Shown: one piece after another, positions 18,573-30,972 of the stretch
How the letters are laid out: each line of letters opens with the position of its first letter
Position numbering within the stretch: position 1 is the first letter of the stretch
Source: Acidobacteriota bacterium
GTDB taxonomy: Bacteria > Acidobacteriota > Thermoanaerobaculia > Multivoradales > JBCCEF01
Length of the DNA: 64,000 nt
Assembly (NCBI GenBank): GCA_039028635.1
Contig: JBCCHV010000031.1
Span: 1 to 64,000, forward strand
Direction of reading: 5' to 3'
Made by a program: the position numbers and the translations under genes
The notes under the pieces: generated by a model
Told to the model about the DNA's origin: nothing
Seen by the model: only the letters and a program-made list of their open reading frames with translations
The model's database searches: none

Positions 18573-20006
18573 TCAGCGCCCGCCGGCAGCAGCTCCCAGG
18601 CCGTCCGCCAGGGCGGTGAGGGCGATGAACTCGGGGTCGTCGTGGTAGGCCGCGAAGACGATGTCGTCGCGCGCCTCCTGCATCTCCTTGGAGCGCACCG
18701 CGTCATAGCGCTCGTACTCGTAGAAATGACGCCGCAGGAGCTCGAAGGCCTCGGCCCGCTGGCCGAGCTGGGCGTGAATCGCCGCCAGGTTGTAGGACGC
18801 CTCGAGGAATCCGCGGTTGGCACGGGCGATGCGCTCGGCCTCGTCGGGCCGGCCGAGCTCAACCAGATAGGTCGCGGCAAAGACCTGGTTGTAGAGGTCG
18901 TGGGGCTCCAGAGCCATCGCCTTCTCGACATAGCCGTAGGCCTTCTCGAGCTCGGCCTCGGAGTTCCAGTAGACCGCCAGGTTGCGGTAGGTCAGAGCCA
19001 GGGGGAAGGCGGCGACGGACTGCTCGAAGTAGGCCAGACCGCGATCGAAGTCGCCGCTGTGGATGGTCATCTTGCCGAGACCGTGGAGGGCGACGGCCCG
19101 TGACAGCGGGTCCACCGGGCCCGCCAGCAGGTGCTCGAAGAGCTCCGTCGCCTGCTGCCAGTCGCCGCTGTGATGGCGATGCAGCTCGGCGAGGAAACGC
19201 AGCGGCACGGGATCCGCCGGATCGGCCTTCCAGGCCCGGCGATAGAGGCGCTCCGCCTCGTCGATGCGCAGCGCCCGCTCGGCGATCAGACCGGCGGTCA
19301 TCAGCTCGTCGACGCGCCGCGTGGTGGCCGGCGAGAGATCCGCCTCGTCCCCCCGCCAGCCGATCTGCTCGTCGGTGGCCAATCCCATCTTCTTCAGCCC
19401 CTTGGCGGCCTTCTTGGCCGGACCGGGGAACTGACAGCGGGATTCCCAGACCTGGCGATAGAGCCCGGCGGCGCTCTCCGTCTCGCCGCCCTTGCGCTTC
19501 GCGGTGGCGCTGGCGAGCAGTCCCTTGACGGTCTCTTCACGCGCCTCGAGCTCGCCGCCGACCAGCTTCTCCACCGCCCGCAGCGCCAGCGAGCCGTTGT
19601 CGCCGCTCACCCGGCCGATCTCCTCGCCACCGCCATCGAGCAGGACCGCCGAGGGATGCTCACCGGCGACGGCCAACTTCTCTCGCAACGTGCCGTTGTC
19701 CGTCGGCACCACGCCCATGCCGACGCAGCGCGACGCCCAGACGCTCAGGTTGCGGGAGGTCTGCAGGCCCGAGGATCGGGCCTGCTCCGGCGAGGTCGGG
19801 AACCAGAACAGCACCAGATCGCCATCGAGGCGCGTGGTGCCGTCGGGCATCACGATCCAGGGCACGCGATAGACCTGCTCGGTCTGGCCGTTTCCGAGGT
19901 TGGGGGTGATGCCGCCAACACCGCCACCGCCGCCACCGCCGCAGGTGGCGAAGAGCGGTGCCGCGATCAGCAGTTGAACCAGGACGAAGACGAGCAAACG
20001 GGCCAT
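18573..20006 (-). CDS. Exported TPR-repeat protein with Gly-rich N-terminus
   Basis: The 477-residue protein has a signal peptide (MARLLVFVLVQLLIAAPLFA), then CGGGGGGGVGG. Residues about 50-150 form a region with VLFWFPTS, SRNLSVWASRCVGMGVVP and PSAVLLDGGGEEIGRV, reminiscent of a thioredoxin-like fold but without a CXXC. From about residue 175 on it is helical, with tetratricopeptide units (AERLYRRAWKADPADPVPL, YVEKAMALEPHDLYNQVFAA, ARANRGFLEASYNLAAIHAQ). It probably works as a periplasmic scaffold. GGAGGTG precedes the ATG at 20006. It stands alone, convergent with the small secreted gene and divergent from dnaE2. Confidence 0.75.
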   Translation of the reverse strand: MARLLVFVLVQLLIAAPLFATCGGGGGGGVGGITPNLGNGQTEQVYRVPWIVMPDGTTRLDGDLVLFWFPTSPEQARSSGLQTSRNLSVWASRCVGMGVVPTDNGTLREKLAVAGEHPSAVLLDGGGEEIGRVSGDNGSLALRAVEKLVGGELEAREETVKGLLASATAKRKGGETESAAGLYRQVWESRCQFPGPAKKAAKGLKKMGLATDEQIGWRGDEADLSPATTRRVDELMTAGLIAERALRIDEAERLYRRAWKADPADPVPLRFLAELHRHHSGDWQQATELFEHLLAGPVDPLSRAVALHGLGKMTIHSGDFDRGLAYFEQSVAAFPLALTYRNLAVYWNSEAELEKAYGYVEKAMALEPHDLYNQVFAATYLVELGRPDEAERIARANRGFLEASYNLAAIHAQLGQRAEAFELLRRHFYEYERYDAVRSKEMQEARDDIVFAAYHDDPEFIALTALADGLGAAAGGR

Positions 20007-20132
20007 GGAGACACCTCCGCAAGAAGACTGCGAGTTCGAGAGGAGCATTCTAGCCCGACCTGTGGACCCGCTCTCGGCGGCGACCTCTGAGCTTCCCGGC
20101 CCCCCGATAGCGACGCTCCCGACATTCGAATT

Positions 20133-20153
20133 TACGCCCCATTTACGCTAACC
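20133..20153 (+). promoter_or_regulatory. Candidate SOS (LexA) box upstream of dnaE2
   Basis: This segment just before dnaE2 contains TACGCCC, then CATTTACGC and AACC. It aligns with the segment between the -35 and -10 elements of the lexA promoter (44247-44268 on the minus strand: TACGCCC, AATTACCGCC, GTACC). Here it also reads as a direct repeat TTTACGC spaced 11 bp. dnaE2 and lexA are the two genes here expected to be SOS-controlled. The motif is inferred from only these two sites. Confidence 0.45.
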
Positions 20154-20160
20154 TCGAGCC

Positions 20161-23325
<3,165 letters not shown>

Positions 23326-23345
23326 GCGCCCGGCGCCCGGCGAGC

Positions 23346-24323
23346 TCAGTCGTTCGGCAGCAACTCGTTGGCCGCCCGCTCGACCGTTCGTCCGCTCGGT
23401 CGCACCGAGAGATCGAAGAGCTCCGGCCGGTGGTAGTGGCCGGTAACGTCGAGGGTCATGGACTGCTCGCGGATGCGGGCCAGGTCGAGCTCGGCGACGA
23501 TCACCGCCGCCTCATCGAACAGCGGCTCGGTGAGGTAGAAGCCGTCGGGGCCGATGATGGCGCTGCCGCCGCGCAGCACCCAGTCGTCGGGACCGGAGAC
23601 GCGCTCGGGATGCGGCTCGAGCTCCACTGGCAAAGCGGCAGCCTTCATCAGACCGCCGGAGGCGAGCACGAAGCAGCGGCCCTCGAAGGCGTATTGGCGG
23701 CTCGCCACCTGGTGCATCTCGTGCACCGTCGGCCAGACGGCGACGTGGATGTCCTCGCCACTCTCGTGCAGCACCTGCCGCGGCAGCGGCATCCAGTGCT
23801 CCCAACAGACCAGCGAGCTCACCCGGCCGGCCGGCGTGTCGACGGCGCGTAGGCCATCGCCGTCACCAGGCCCCCAGATCAGTCGCTCGGTGTAGGTCGG
23901 CACCAGCTTGCGGTGATGGTTGAGGAGATCGCCTTCGGGGCCGAAGGTGAGGAGCGAGTTGTAGAGGGTATGGCGTCCCGGGCCGGAGTCCACCCGCTCG
24001 CTCACCCCCACCACCATCGTCACCGCCAGCTCCCGGGCCAGCGCCGCCAAGCGGCCGCAGGCCGGCCCCGGCACGGTCACGCTCTCCTCGACGATACCGG
24101 CGAAGGCGCGCTGCGTCGGCGGATGGTTCCACAAGGCGGCATCGCGGCAGAGGTCGATCCAGGCGGGATAGCCCGGCAGCCAGGTTTCGGGAAAGACCAA
24201 CAGGCGGGCCCCTTGACCCGCCGCCTCAAGGGCGAGCTTGGAGGAGCGCTCCAGCCCCTCTTCCAGGGAGGGGGCGATTTCGGCTTGAATCAGGGCGACG
24301 GGAACGGTGTCGGAGCTCGGCAT
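23346..24323 (-). CDS. Nitrilase (carbon-nitrogen hydrolase superfamily)
   Basis: The 325-residue cytosolic enzyme has the Glu-Lys-Cys triad in family context: Glu in VFPETWLPGYPAW, Lys in HHRKLVPTYTERLIWGPGDG, and Cys in LVCWEHWMPL. The lengths between them and the ERLIWGPGDG block match true nitrilases (branch 1), which convert nitriles to carboxylic acids and ammonia, rather than amidases. Substrate preference cannot be read from the sequence. Start: ATG at 24323. It converges on dnaE2 with a 20-bp gap and has no obvious partner. With ACC deaminase nearby, it could belong to a plant-associated nitrogen-scavenging lifestyle (inference). Confidence 0.9.
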   Translation of the reverse strand: MPSSDTVPVALIQAEIAPSLEEGLERSSKLALEAAGQGARLLVFPETWLPGYPAWIDLCRDAALWNHPPTQRAFAGIVEESVTVPGPACGRLAALARELAVTMVVGVSERVDSGPGRHTLYNSLLTFGPEGDLLNHHRKLVPTYTERLIWGPGDGDGLRAVDTPAGRVSSLVCWEHWMPLPRQVLHESGEDIHVAVWPTVHEMHQVASRQYAFEGRCFVLASGGLMKAAALPVELEPHPERVSGPDDWVLRGGSAIIGPDGFYLTEPLFDEAAVIVAELDLARIREQSMTLDVTGHYHRPELFDLSVRPSGRTVERAANELLPND

Positions 24324-24360
24324 GGCGAGAGCTTACAGCGCCTGCCTCGCCTTCAACGCC

Positions 24361-24534
24361 TCAGGAACCGCTCCCGAAGCGCCAAGCAACCCACGCGACC
24401 ACCAGGACGGCGACGGTGACGCCGATTCCAAGGCCAGCATCGTCCGAGCCGACACACACCGCCGTGCCGATGCCGACACCGATGGCAACCCAGCCGCCAG
24501 CAAAAGGCCCGAGGGGTCTCGAAAAGTGACTCAT
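24361..24534 (-). CDS. Small Gly-rich membrane protein (57 aa)
   Basis: This short frame encodes two hydrophobic stretches, GPFAGGWVAIGVGIGTAV and GLGIGVTVAVLVVAWVAW, joined by CVGSDDA. The G-x-G-x-G spacing resembles glycine-zipper or DUF-type mini membrane proteins. GGGAGGGT directly precedes the ATG at 24534, which supports translation. It is divergent from the secreted propeller gene and lies just upstream of the nitrilase gene on the same strand (37-bp gap), so the two may be co-transcribed. Confidence 0.55.
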   Translation of the reverse strand: MSHFSRPLGPFAGGWVAIGVGIGTAVCVGSDDAGLGIGVTVAVLVVAWVAWRFGSGS

Positions 24535-24732
24535 ACCCTCCCTACGGCGCACGGCTCGTCCTATTCCACCGTCTGGCCTTGCATCGAGCGCCGCCTTGTC
24601 CGATGCTAGACGGGGGACTGGGAAGACATCGTCGATCTCGTCGGTCGACCGCCAGAGCGGGTCGCCGCTGACGTCAGGAACGCCGGCATCTGAAACGCCG
24701 GCATCGGGACCGACGACATCCGGGAGAAACTC

Positions 24733-26082
24733 ATGCGATTCGCCATCTCCATGCTGGCCTGCCTCATCTTCTCCACCGCGGCCTCGGCCCACTCGGTGAC
24801 CTACACCTACGACAGCGAACCGGGCGACTTCATCGGCCAGGGTCAGTCCGCCACCTGGACCGACCGGGACGGCACCTGGACCATTGGGCGCAACGGTGCC
24901 GGCGGCGTCTCCTTCGACTTCGACCAGATGCCGGGGCCCAGCACCTGGAGCCTCGACTTCGCCGCCCCAGGCGGCATCGAGCTGACCATCGGTGACTTCC
25001 CGAACGCCGAACGCTTTCCTTTTCAGGCTGCGAATCGCCCCGGGTTGGCGGTCAGCGGCGAGGGGCGGGGCTGCAACACGCTGAGCGGTGAGTTCTCGGT
25101 CAGCGAGGCGCTCTACGACTGGTTTCGGGAGCCGGTACGCTTCTCGGCGACCTTCGAGCAGCACTGCGAGGAGGCGACGCCGGCCCTCAATGGCAGCCTC
25201 GAGTTCGATCTCGAGTTCGGCGGCCGGGCGATCGCCGATGACAGCATCGTGGTGGCCTTCCAGAACCGCCTCTACGAGTACACCATCTTCGGCCAGCGGC
25301 GACAGGTGATTCCGATTCTCGGCAACCCGGCGGCTCCGCCCGCCCTCACCGAGTCGGCCCGCGACGTCGCCATCGGTCGCAATGGCCGAGTCCACGTCTA
25401 CAACGGCACCTTCGATCCGGTGCTGAGCACCGGAGAGCCCGCCACCGCCACCTGGCGCCACGACACCTTCGCCGACTGGGACACGGTCAACAACCTCACC
25501 TATGGCGGCATCGCGACCTTCGCCGACTTTGTCTATGTGACCGACATGTTCGACGGTGACAACGGCATCGTGCGCTTCGATTCGAGCTCTGGCTTCAGCG
25601 CCGAGCGCTTCGAGCCGGGCACCGACTACATCGATCTCAACCTCGGCCTCGATGGCTTTCTCTATGCCCTGCGCTCGGACCAGAGGACCCTCGACTTCTT
25701 CAATCCCTCGACGATGGGCGCCCTCGGCACCATCACCCTGAGCGAAGACGTCCGGGCGATTGCGATCAACGCCGCCGGCGAGATCTTCGCCGTGCCCTTC
25801 GGGGCGACCCTGTTCCACTTCGATCGGGACGGCAACGAGATCAAACGTCAGATCACCACCGAGCGTTTCGTCGACCTCGACCTGCGGGCCGACGGCACGT
25901 TGATCGCCGGGGGCGAAGACGCGGCGGTGTTGGTCACCGGCGAAGCCTTCGGCATCTTCACCGTCTTCAACGTCGGCAGCGGCTCGGCCGGCGCCTTCAT
26001 CGCCCTGCCTAACTTCTCCCTGCTCTTCCGCGACGGCTTCGAGTCCGGCAACACCAACGCATGGACGGCGGACGTGCAGTAG
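24733..26082 (+). CDS. Secreted beta-propeller protein with DGFESG C-terminal motif
   Basis: The 449-residue protein has a signal peptide (MRFAISMLACLIFSTAASA). The first third (about 20-180) looks like an all-beta domain with two cysteines (RGCNTLSG, EQHCEE). The rest shows repeating strands (DVAIGRNGRVHVYNG, YIDLNLGLDGFLYALRS, RAIAINAAGEIFAVPFGAT), as in NHL/SMP-30-type propellers. It ends in LLFRDGFESGNTNAWTADV. FxDGFESG-x-W endings recur on secreted proteins of Acidobacteriota and some Gammaproteobacteria as I recall them, and may be a sorting or anchoring signal. The substrate or partner is unknown. Start: ATG at 24733. Confidence 0.75.
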   Translation: MRFAISMLACLIFSTAASAHSVTYTYDSEPGDFIGQGQSATWTDRDGTWTIGRNGAGGVSFDFDQMPGPSTWSLDFAAPGGIELTIGDFPNAERFPFQAANRPGLAVSGEGRGCNTLSGEFSVSEALYDWFREPVRFSATFEQHCEEATPALNGSLEFDLEFGGRAIADDSIVVAFQNRLYEYTIFGQRRQVIPILGNPAAPPALTESARDVAIGRNGRVHVYNGTFDPVLSTGEPATATWRHDTFADWDTVNNLTYGGIATFADFVYVTDMFDGDNGIVRFDSSSGFSAERFEPGTDYIDLNLGLDGFLYALRSDQRTLDFFNPSTMGALGTITLSEDVRAIAINAAGEIFAVPFGATLFHFDRDGNEIKRQITTERFVDLDLRADGTLIAGGEDAAVLVTGEAFGIFTVFNVGSGSAGAFIALPNFSLLFRDGFESGNTNAWTADVQ

Positions 26083-26115
26083 CTTCAGCGATCGGCCAGG
26101 CTCGCATGAGGCGCG

Positions 26116-26982
26116 CTATCGAGAGAGCGGAACCGCGGCGCGTAAAGTGGTCACCGTCGCCTTGAAGAACGGAAAGTAGTCCTCAGTGCCGAAAAAGTTG
26201 CCTCCTTCGACGCGGGTCGGCAAACGGTAGCCCTCGCAGTCGCGAAAGCGCGAGGGCACCCCGCCGAAGGGCTGTAGGCGATAGACCTTGTCGCGATTGG
26301 CGTTGCTCCAGCGCTCGATGACCACCTGCCGTGGCTCGCCGGAGTCGTCCACCGTCACCTCCACCACCTGCGCCAGGCCGCCGAATCGGACCTCGGCGCG
26401 GGCGGTGGCCTCGTCGACCCCATGCCAGGTGACGTGAGGCCCCGGCAACAAGCTGGCCGGCGCCCAGAAGGCCGCTTCCGCCACCACTCTGCCAAAGGCG
26501 GCGCGACGGTGATCGGCATTGCCACCAGCACGCACCACCGGCAAGACTCCGAATAGCCAGAAGCGCGTCCAAGACTGGCTCGTCGATGCGCCGTCGGACC
26601 CCGCAATGGATCCGGAGCGCACTCGCCATACGAGGCCGTGGGGCGGCGCCAGAATCTGCCGCGCCCGCATCGGCCGATAGCCCGGTTTGTCGCGAGTCCC
26701 CAACCCGATCTCGCCCTCCATCTCGAGCTCCACGGCCGAGACCAGAGGTGTCCCCGGTTGGATGGAGTACGAGAAGTAACGCCGCGCCGCCGCCGGCAGG
26801 CCGTCGACCATCGCGGAATCGAAGCGCACTTGCTCCCCGGTCGGGACAGTCCGCGCCAGCGAATCCCACAACCGCCGATCGGCGCGGCCATCGGAAAAAC
26901 GCCAGAGGCGCAACGCCAAGACTCCCGCGACGAGGACGATGACTCCCCCGAGGATCAACATAGAGAACCGCCTCCGCAGCAA
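26116..26982 (-). CDS. DUF6544-like membrane-anchored protein
   Basis: The 288-residue protein has one N-terminal membrane segment (MLILGGVIVLVAGVLALRLW). A soluble domain follows with blocks I associate with DUF6544: LPAAARRYFSYSIQPGTPL, ARQILAPPHGLVWRVR, AEAAFWAPASLLPG and GYRLPTRVEGGNFFGTEDYFPFF. The family has no known activity; the fold is likely a lipid- or ligand-binding barrel (inference). ATG at 26982 or 26961 could start it. The exbD gene ends 37 bp upstream on the same strand, so both may share a transcript. Confidence 0.65.
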   Translation of the reverse strand: MLRRRFSMLILGGVIVLVAGVLALRLWRFSDGRADRRLWDSLARTVPTGEQVRFDSAMVDGLPAAARRYFSYSIQPGTPLVSAVELEMEGEIGLGTRDKPGYRPMRARQILAPPHGLVWRVRSGSIAGSDGASTSQSWTRFWLFGVLPVVRAGGNADHRRAAFGRVVAEAAFWAPASLLPGPHVTWHGVDEATARAEVRFGGLAQVVEVTVDDSGEPRQVVIERWSNANRDKVYRLQPFGGVPSRFRDCEGYRLPTRVEGGNFFGTEDYFPFFKATVTTLRAAVPLSR

Positions 26983-27019
26983 CCGGCCGTCCGTGGGTTC
27001 CTTGATCGAGGAAGGAAAG

Positions 27020-27463
27020 CTATCTCAAATCCCAGAAGGCATCGATCTCGCGCTGGGTCGGAATCGAGATGACCTTGATCTCGACACCCCGCTCGGCCGC
27101 TCCCCGCAGCTCGTCGTAGACGTCGACCATCGCTCCGTAGGGGGCCGCGCCATCGGGATTGATGATGACCGGCTTCATCGGATTCGCTTGCAGCTTGGGC
27201 CGCAGGTATTCCACCACCTGATCCAGGCGACGCGGAGAGCCGTCGACCAGCAGAGCTCCCGTCGGCTGAATCTCGATCAAGACGGACTCGATGGGATCGA
27301 TCACGGGGGGCTCGGGCTCGTCCTGGGGCAGGGCAAAGTCGAGTCCCCGGGTGGCCGTGAAGGTCACCGTCACCATGAAGAAGATGATCAAGAGAAAGGC
27401 GATATCGGCCATCGATGAGGTCGGGATCTCGTCCGTCACGCCAGAGCTTTTCAAGGATGCCAT
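27020..27463 (-). CDS. ExbD/TolR family biopolymer transport protein
   Basis: The 147-residue inner-membrane protein has one transmembrane helix with the conserved proton-path Asp (SMADIAFLLIIFFMVTVTF, about 17-36). The periplasmic domain shows IEIQPTGALLVDG, PVIINPDGAAPYGAMVDVYD and a terminal FWDLR, as in ExbD. With ExbB it would harness the proton gradient for TonB- or Tol-type energy transfer. No exbB/tolQ gene adjoins it: the 219-bp upstream gap (27464-27682) has no gene and the next gene is acetoacetyl-CoA synthetase. Start: ATG at 27463, preceded by GAGGGGGA. Confidence 0.9.
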   Translation of the reverse strand: MASLKSSGVTDEIPTSSMADIAFLLIIFFMVTVTFTATRGLDFALPQDEPEPPVIDPIESVLIEIQPTGALLVDGSPRRLDQVVEYLRPKLQANPMKPVIINPDGAAPYGAMVDVYDELRGAAERGVEIKVISIPTQREIDAFWDLR

Positions 27464-27682
27464 CTCGCGTCCCCCTCAGGTCTCCTCCCACGCTGGATGC
27501 GCTCAGCAGGAACGCCGCGTTCCGCGATCCGCTCCACCGTTTCTCAGGACATTGGACCCGGCATTGAGAGAGACGGTTCCCGGCTAGATGGCGCACCGGG
27601 CGAGCCAGGGGCCGAAACCACGAGCGCGACTCGCAGGCGAATGCTGAGTCGTTCGAGGGCTCGTCGGAAGGCCGGCGGCGAT

Positions 27683-29680
27683 CTATCCCGGCTGCCCGAG
27701 AGCGACCGCCAGCAGCGCATCGACCGCCTCGGGGTTGACCAGGGCGCCGCGGTTGAGGCTTTCCAGACCCGCCGTGCCGGCGAGCAGGCGCTTCAGGGGC
27801 ACCTCGACCTTCTTACCGCTGCGGGTGCGCGGGATGGCGGTGACCGGACAGATGGCGTCGGGCGCATGGCGGGGCGAAAGCTCGCGCCGCAGGGTGGCCT
27901 TGATGCGGCCGGCGAGCTCTCCGGCGTCGGTGACATCCTCGGCCAGAACGACGAACAGCCAGAGCTTGCCGGCATCCTCGTCAGCGGGACCGGCAGCGCC
28001 GCTGGTGTCGATCACCAGGCTGTCGACGACCTCCGGCAAGGCCTCGACCACGCGATAGAACTCGGCCGTCCCCATGCGCACGCCACCGCGGTTGAGGGTG
28101 GCGTCGGAGCGGCCGTAGATCACCGAGCTGCCGCCTTCATCGATGGCGATCCAGTCGCCGTGATGCCAGATCCCGGGAAAGCGCTCGAAGTAGGCGCGGC
28201 GATAGCGCTCGCCCTGCGGGTCGTCCCAGAAGCCCACCGGCATGCTGGGCAAAGGCTGGGTCAGCACCAGCTCTCCGACCTCGCCGACCAAGGTCTCCCC
28301 TGCGGGGCTGAAGGACTCGACCTTGGCCCCCAGGGAGCGGCACTGGATTTCGCCGGCACGCACCGGCAGCAGCGGACAGGGGCCGACGAAGCCGGTGCAG
28401 ACGTCTGTTCCACCGCTCAGGGAACCGAGGCAGAGATCACTCCCGAGGTGATCGTAGACCCAGGCGAAGCCGGCGGCCGAGAGCGGCGAGCCGGTGCAGC
28501 CGACGCCTCGCAGGGCGGACAGATCGAGCTCCGCCGCCGGCGAGATTCCGGCTTGGCGGCAGGCGTCGATGAAGGGCGCGCTGACCCCGAAGTAGGTCAC
28601 CCGCTCCTCCGCCGCCAAACGGTAAAGGCTCATCAGATCGGGATAGCCGGGACTGCCCTCGTAGAGGACGATGGTGGCACCCAGCATCAATCCGCCCACC
28701 AGGTAGTTCCACATCATCCAGCCGGTGGTGGAGAACCAGAAGAAGCGATCGCCGGCTTTCAGGTCGCTGTGCAGGGCGAGCTGCTTGAGGTGCTCGAGAA
28801 CGATGCCCCCGTGCCCCTGGAGGATCGCCTTCGGTGGCCCAGTGGTGCCGGACGAGTAGAGAACCCACAACGGGTGGTCGAAGTCGACGGCGACGCAATC
28901 GAGCGCCGCCGCTTCCCGGCACAGGCTGTCCCAGGAAAGTGCGCCGGGCGGACCGCCTTCCCCGACGGTGACGACGGCGGTCAGCGTTGGCAAGGCGGCG
29001 ACGATCTCGCGGAGGGTCTCGGAGCGGTCGTAGCGCTTGCCGTTGTGATGCTCGCCGGTAGCTCCGATCAACACCTTGGGCTCGATCTGCTGGAAGCGAT
29101 CGAGGACGCCGCGCACCCCGAACTCCGGCGGACAACTCGACCACACGGCGCCCAGGCTGGCGGTGGCGAGCAATGCGACCACCGCCTCGACGCCATTGGG
29201 TAGAAAGCCGACCACCCGGTCCCCGGCGCTCACGCCGAGCTCTTCGAGACCCCGGCGGGCGCGGGCAACGGCGTCGCGCAGTTGGTCGCGGGACAGCTCG
29301 CGCCGAGCGCCGTCTTCGCGGCGGGCGATCAAGGCGGGCTGGTCGCCGCGATGGCGCAGGACTTCGGCCGCGTAGTTGAGGCGCGCGCCGGGAAAGAAGT
29401 GCGCTCCCGGCATGTCGAAGGTCCAGGCCTCGGGCGCCGGCGGCTCCTCGAACGAAACCTCGAAGTACTCGGCGATCGCTCGCCAGAAGGCCTCGAGATC
29501 CGTAACGGACCACTCCCAGAGGCTCTGGTAGGACGGCCGATCGATGCCTTTCTCGGTCGCCAGCCAGTGCTGAAAGGCGGCCAGGCGGGTCGCGGATCGC
29601 TGCCCTTCCGAAGGCTGCCAGAGCAAGTCACCGGCGGCGGTCGGCCGCGACGCCTCGCCGGACTCTCGAGAATCCTGCAC
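27683..29680 (-). CDS. Acetoacetyl-CoA synthetase (acetoacetate-CoA ligase)
   Basis: The 665-residue ANL-family enzyme activates acetoacetate with ATP and CoA. The N-terminal region has the family-typical SLWEWSVTDLEAFWRAIAEY and FFPGARLNYAAEVLR. The ATP loop is LYSSGTTGPPKAI, followed by FFWFSTTGWMMWN, SGGTDVC and the C-terminal lysine region RSGKKVEVPLK. The STTGWMMWN block distinguishes acetoacetyl-CoA from acetyl-CoA synthetases. The gene starts (ATG 29680) five bases after the hmgA stop, so it is in the same operon. It fits directly: fumarylacetoacetate cleavage yields acetoacetate, which this enzyme feeds to thiolase. Confidence 0.95.
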   Translation of the reverse strand: MQDSRESGEASRPTAAGDLLWQPSEGQRSATRLAAFQHWLATEKGIDRPSYQSLWEWSVTDLEAFWRAIAEYFEVSFEEPPAPEAWTFDMPGAHFFPGARLNYAAEVLRHRGDQPALIARREDGARRELSRDQLRDAVARARRGLEELGVSAGDRVVGFLPNGVEAVVALLATASLGAVWSSCPPEFGVRGVLDRFQQIEPKVLIGATGEHHNGKRYDRSETLREIVAALPTLTAVVTVGEGGPPGALSWDSLCREAAALDCVAVDFDHPLWVLYSSGTTGPPKAILQGHGGIVLEHLKQLALHSDLKAGDRFFWFSTTGWMMWNYLVGGLMLGATIVLYEGSPGYPDLMSLYRLAAEERVTYFGVSAPFIDACRQAGISPAAELDLSALRGVGCTGSPLSAAGFAWVYDHLGSDLCLGSLSGGTDVCTGFVGPCPLLPVRAGEIQCRSLGAKVESFSPAGETLVGEVGELVLTQPLPSMPVGFWDDPQGERYRRAYFERFPGIWHHGDWIAIDEGGSSVIYGRSDATLNRGGVRMGTAEFYRVVEALPEVVDSLVIDTSGAAGPADEDAGKLWLFVVLAEDVTDAGELAGRIKATLRRELSPRHAPDAICPVTAIPRTRSGKKVEVPLKRLLAGTAGLESLNRGALVNPEAVDALLAVALGQPG

Positions 29681-29685
29681 AGGAC

Positions 29686-30852
29686 CTAGCCGTGGTCGCC
29701 GTGCACCCAGCTCTGGAAGTACTCGTCGTCTTCCACCGTCAGGATGCTCTGGGCCACCTGGAGGGGCCGAAAGGTGTCGAACATCACCGCCAGCTCGTCG
29801 GTCCCTTGGGCCCCGATGGAGGCCTCCGCGCGACCGGGATGGGGGCCGTGGGGCACGCCGTCCGGATGCAGCGTCAGGGAACCGAACTCGATGCCACTAC
29901 GGCTCATGAACTCCTGCGAAACGTAGTAGAGCACCTCGTCGGACATGACGTTCGAATGGTTGTAGGGCGCCGGCACCGCCTGGGGATCGAAATCGTAGGG
30001 CCGGGGGCAGAAGGAGCAGACCACGAAGCCATCGTTGGCGAAGGTCTGGTGCACCGGCGGCGGCTGATGGAAGCGCCCGACGAGGGGCTCGAAATCGTGA
30101 ATGCTGAGGGCCCAGGGAAAGAAGAACCCGTCCCAGCCGACGACGTCGAGGGGATGGTGGTCGAGCACGATGCGGGTGAGGGCATCGTACTGCTTGACCA
30201 CTACCGGAAACTCGCCGGTCTCGTCGTGGGTGCGAAGGTTCTGGGGGGCTCGGATATCGCGCTCCGAGAACGGCGCTCCTTCGATCATCTGGCCGTGCTC
30301 ATTGCGGTAGCGACCGGGTGTCCGGAAGTACCCGCCGGCCTCGAGGATCAGGAATATGGCGTTCTCACTGGTGAAGCGGTAGCGATGCAGGACCGAGCGC
30401 GGAATCACCAGGTAGTCGCCGGCCGCGAACGGCAGCTCGCCGAACTGAGTCTCGAGCACCCCTTCTCCCTGGGTGACATAGATCAGCTCGTCGCCCTGGG
30501 AGTTGCGATAGAAGAAGTCGTCTTCGCGGTCCGGCTGCACCAGATAGGAGGCGACATCGCCGTTGAACATCAGCGGCACCCGGTCGAGCACCGGGCTACC
30601 GCCGGTGGGCAAGCGATGGAGCCGGAAGTGCCGGTGCCGCAAACGCCGCTCGGGGTCGGCCTCGAGGGCGACGTCGCGCAGATGCTCCGAGGAAAGTGCC
30701 GTCGTCGGCGGCCGCAGGTGGTAGAGCAGCGACGAAATGCCGACGAATCCCTTGTTGCCGACCAATTGCTCCGGCAAGAGCTGACCGCTCTCGGAACGGA
30801 AAATGCTGTGCCGCTTGCGCGGGATCTTGCCTTGGCGAACGTAGTACGGCAT
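29686..30852 (-). CDS. hmgA: Homogentisate 1,2-dioxygenase
   Basis: The 388-residue Fe(II) cupin enzyme opens homogentisate to maleylacetoacetate using O2. Signature blocks: MPYYVRQGKIPRKRH at the N-terminus, GDELIYVTQGEGVLET, AGDYLVIPRSVLHRY, and DVVGWDGFFFPW. Metal ligands lie in NHSNVMSDEVLYYV and the HPDGVPHGPHPG loop. It is shorter than the roughly 430-445-residue human-type enzyme, like other bacterial forms. Start: AGGAG precedes the ATG at 30852. It lies between hppD (121 bp upstream) and acetoacetyl-CoA synthetase (5 bp downstream), all on the minus strand. Confidence 0.95.
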   Translation of the reverse strand: MPYYVRQGKIPRKRHSIFRSESGQLLPEQLVGNKGFVGISSLLYHLRPPTTALSSEHLRDVALEADPERRLRHRHFRLHRLPTGGSPVLDRVPLMFNGDVASYLVQPDREDDFFYRNSQGDELIYVTQGEGVLETQFGELPFAAGDYLVIPRSVLHRYRFTSENAIFLILEAGGYFRTPGRYRNEHGQMIEGAPFSERDIRAPQNLRTHDETGEFPVVVKQYDALTRIVLDHHPLDVVGWDGFFFPWALSIHDFEPLVGRFHQPPPVHQTFANDGFVVCSFCPRPYDFDPQAVPAPYNHSNVMSDEVLYYVSQEFMSRSGIEFGSLTLHPDGVPHGPHPGRAEASIGAQGTDELAVMFDTFRPLQVAQSILTVEDDEYFQSWVHGDHG

Positions 30853-30972
30853 GGCGTGCTCCTGAGGGATCTTCCAAAAGGCGCCGGGATGACGGGCTCG
30901 CAAACCGAACCACGTGGGCGACGCCGACCGACACGCTCGACCGGCGCCGCCCCGAAAGCCTAACAGCCGTTC

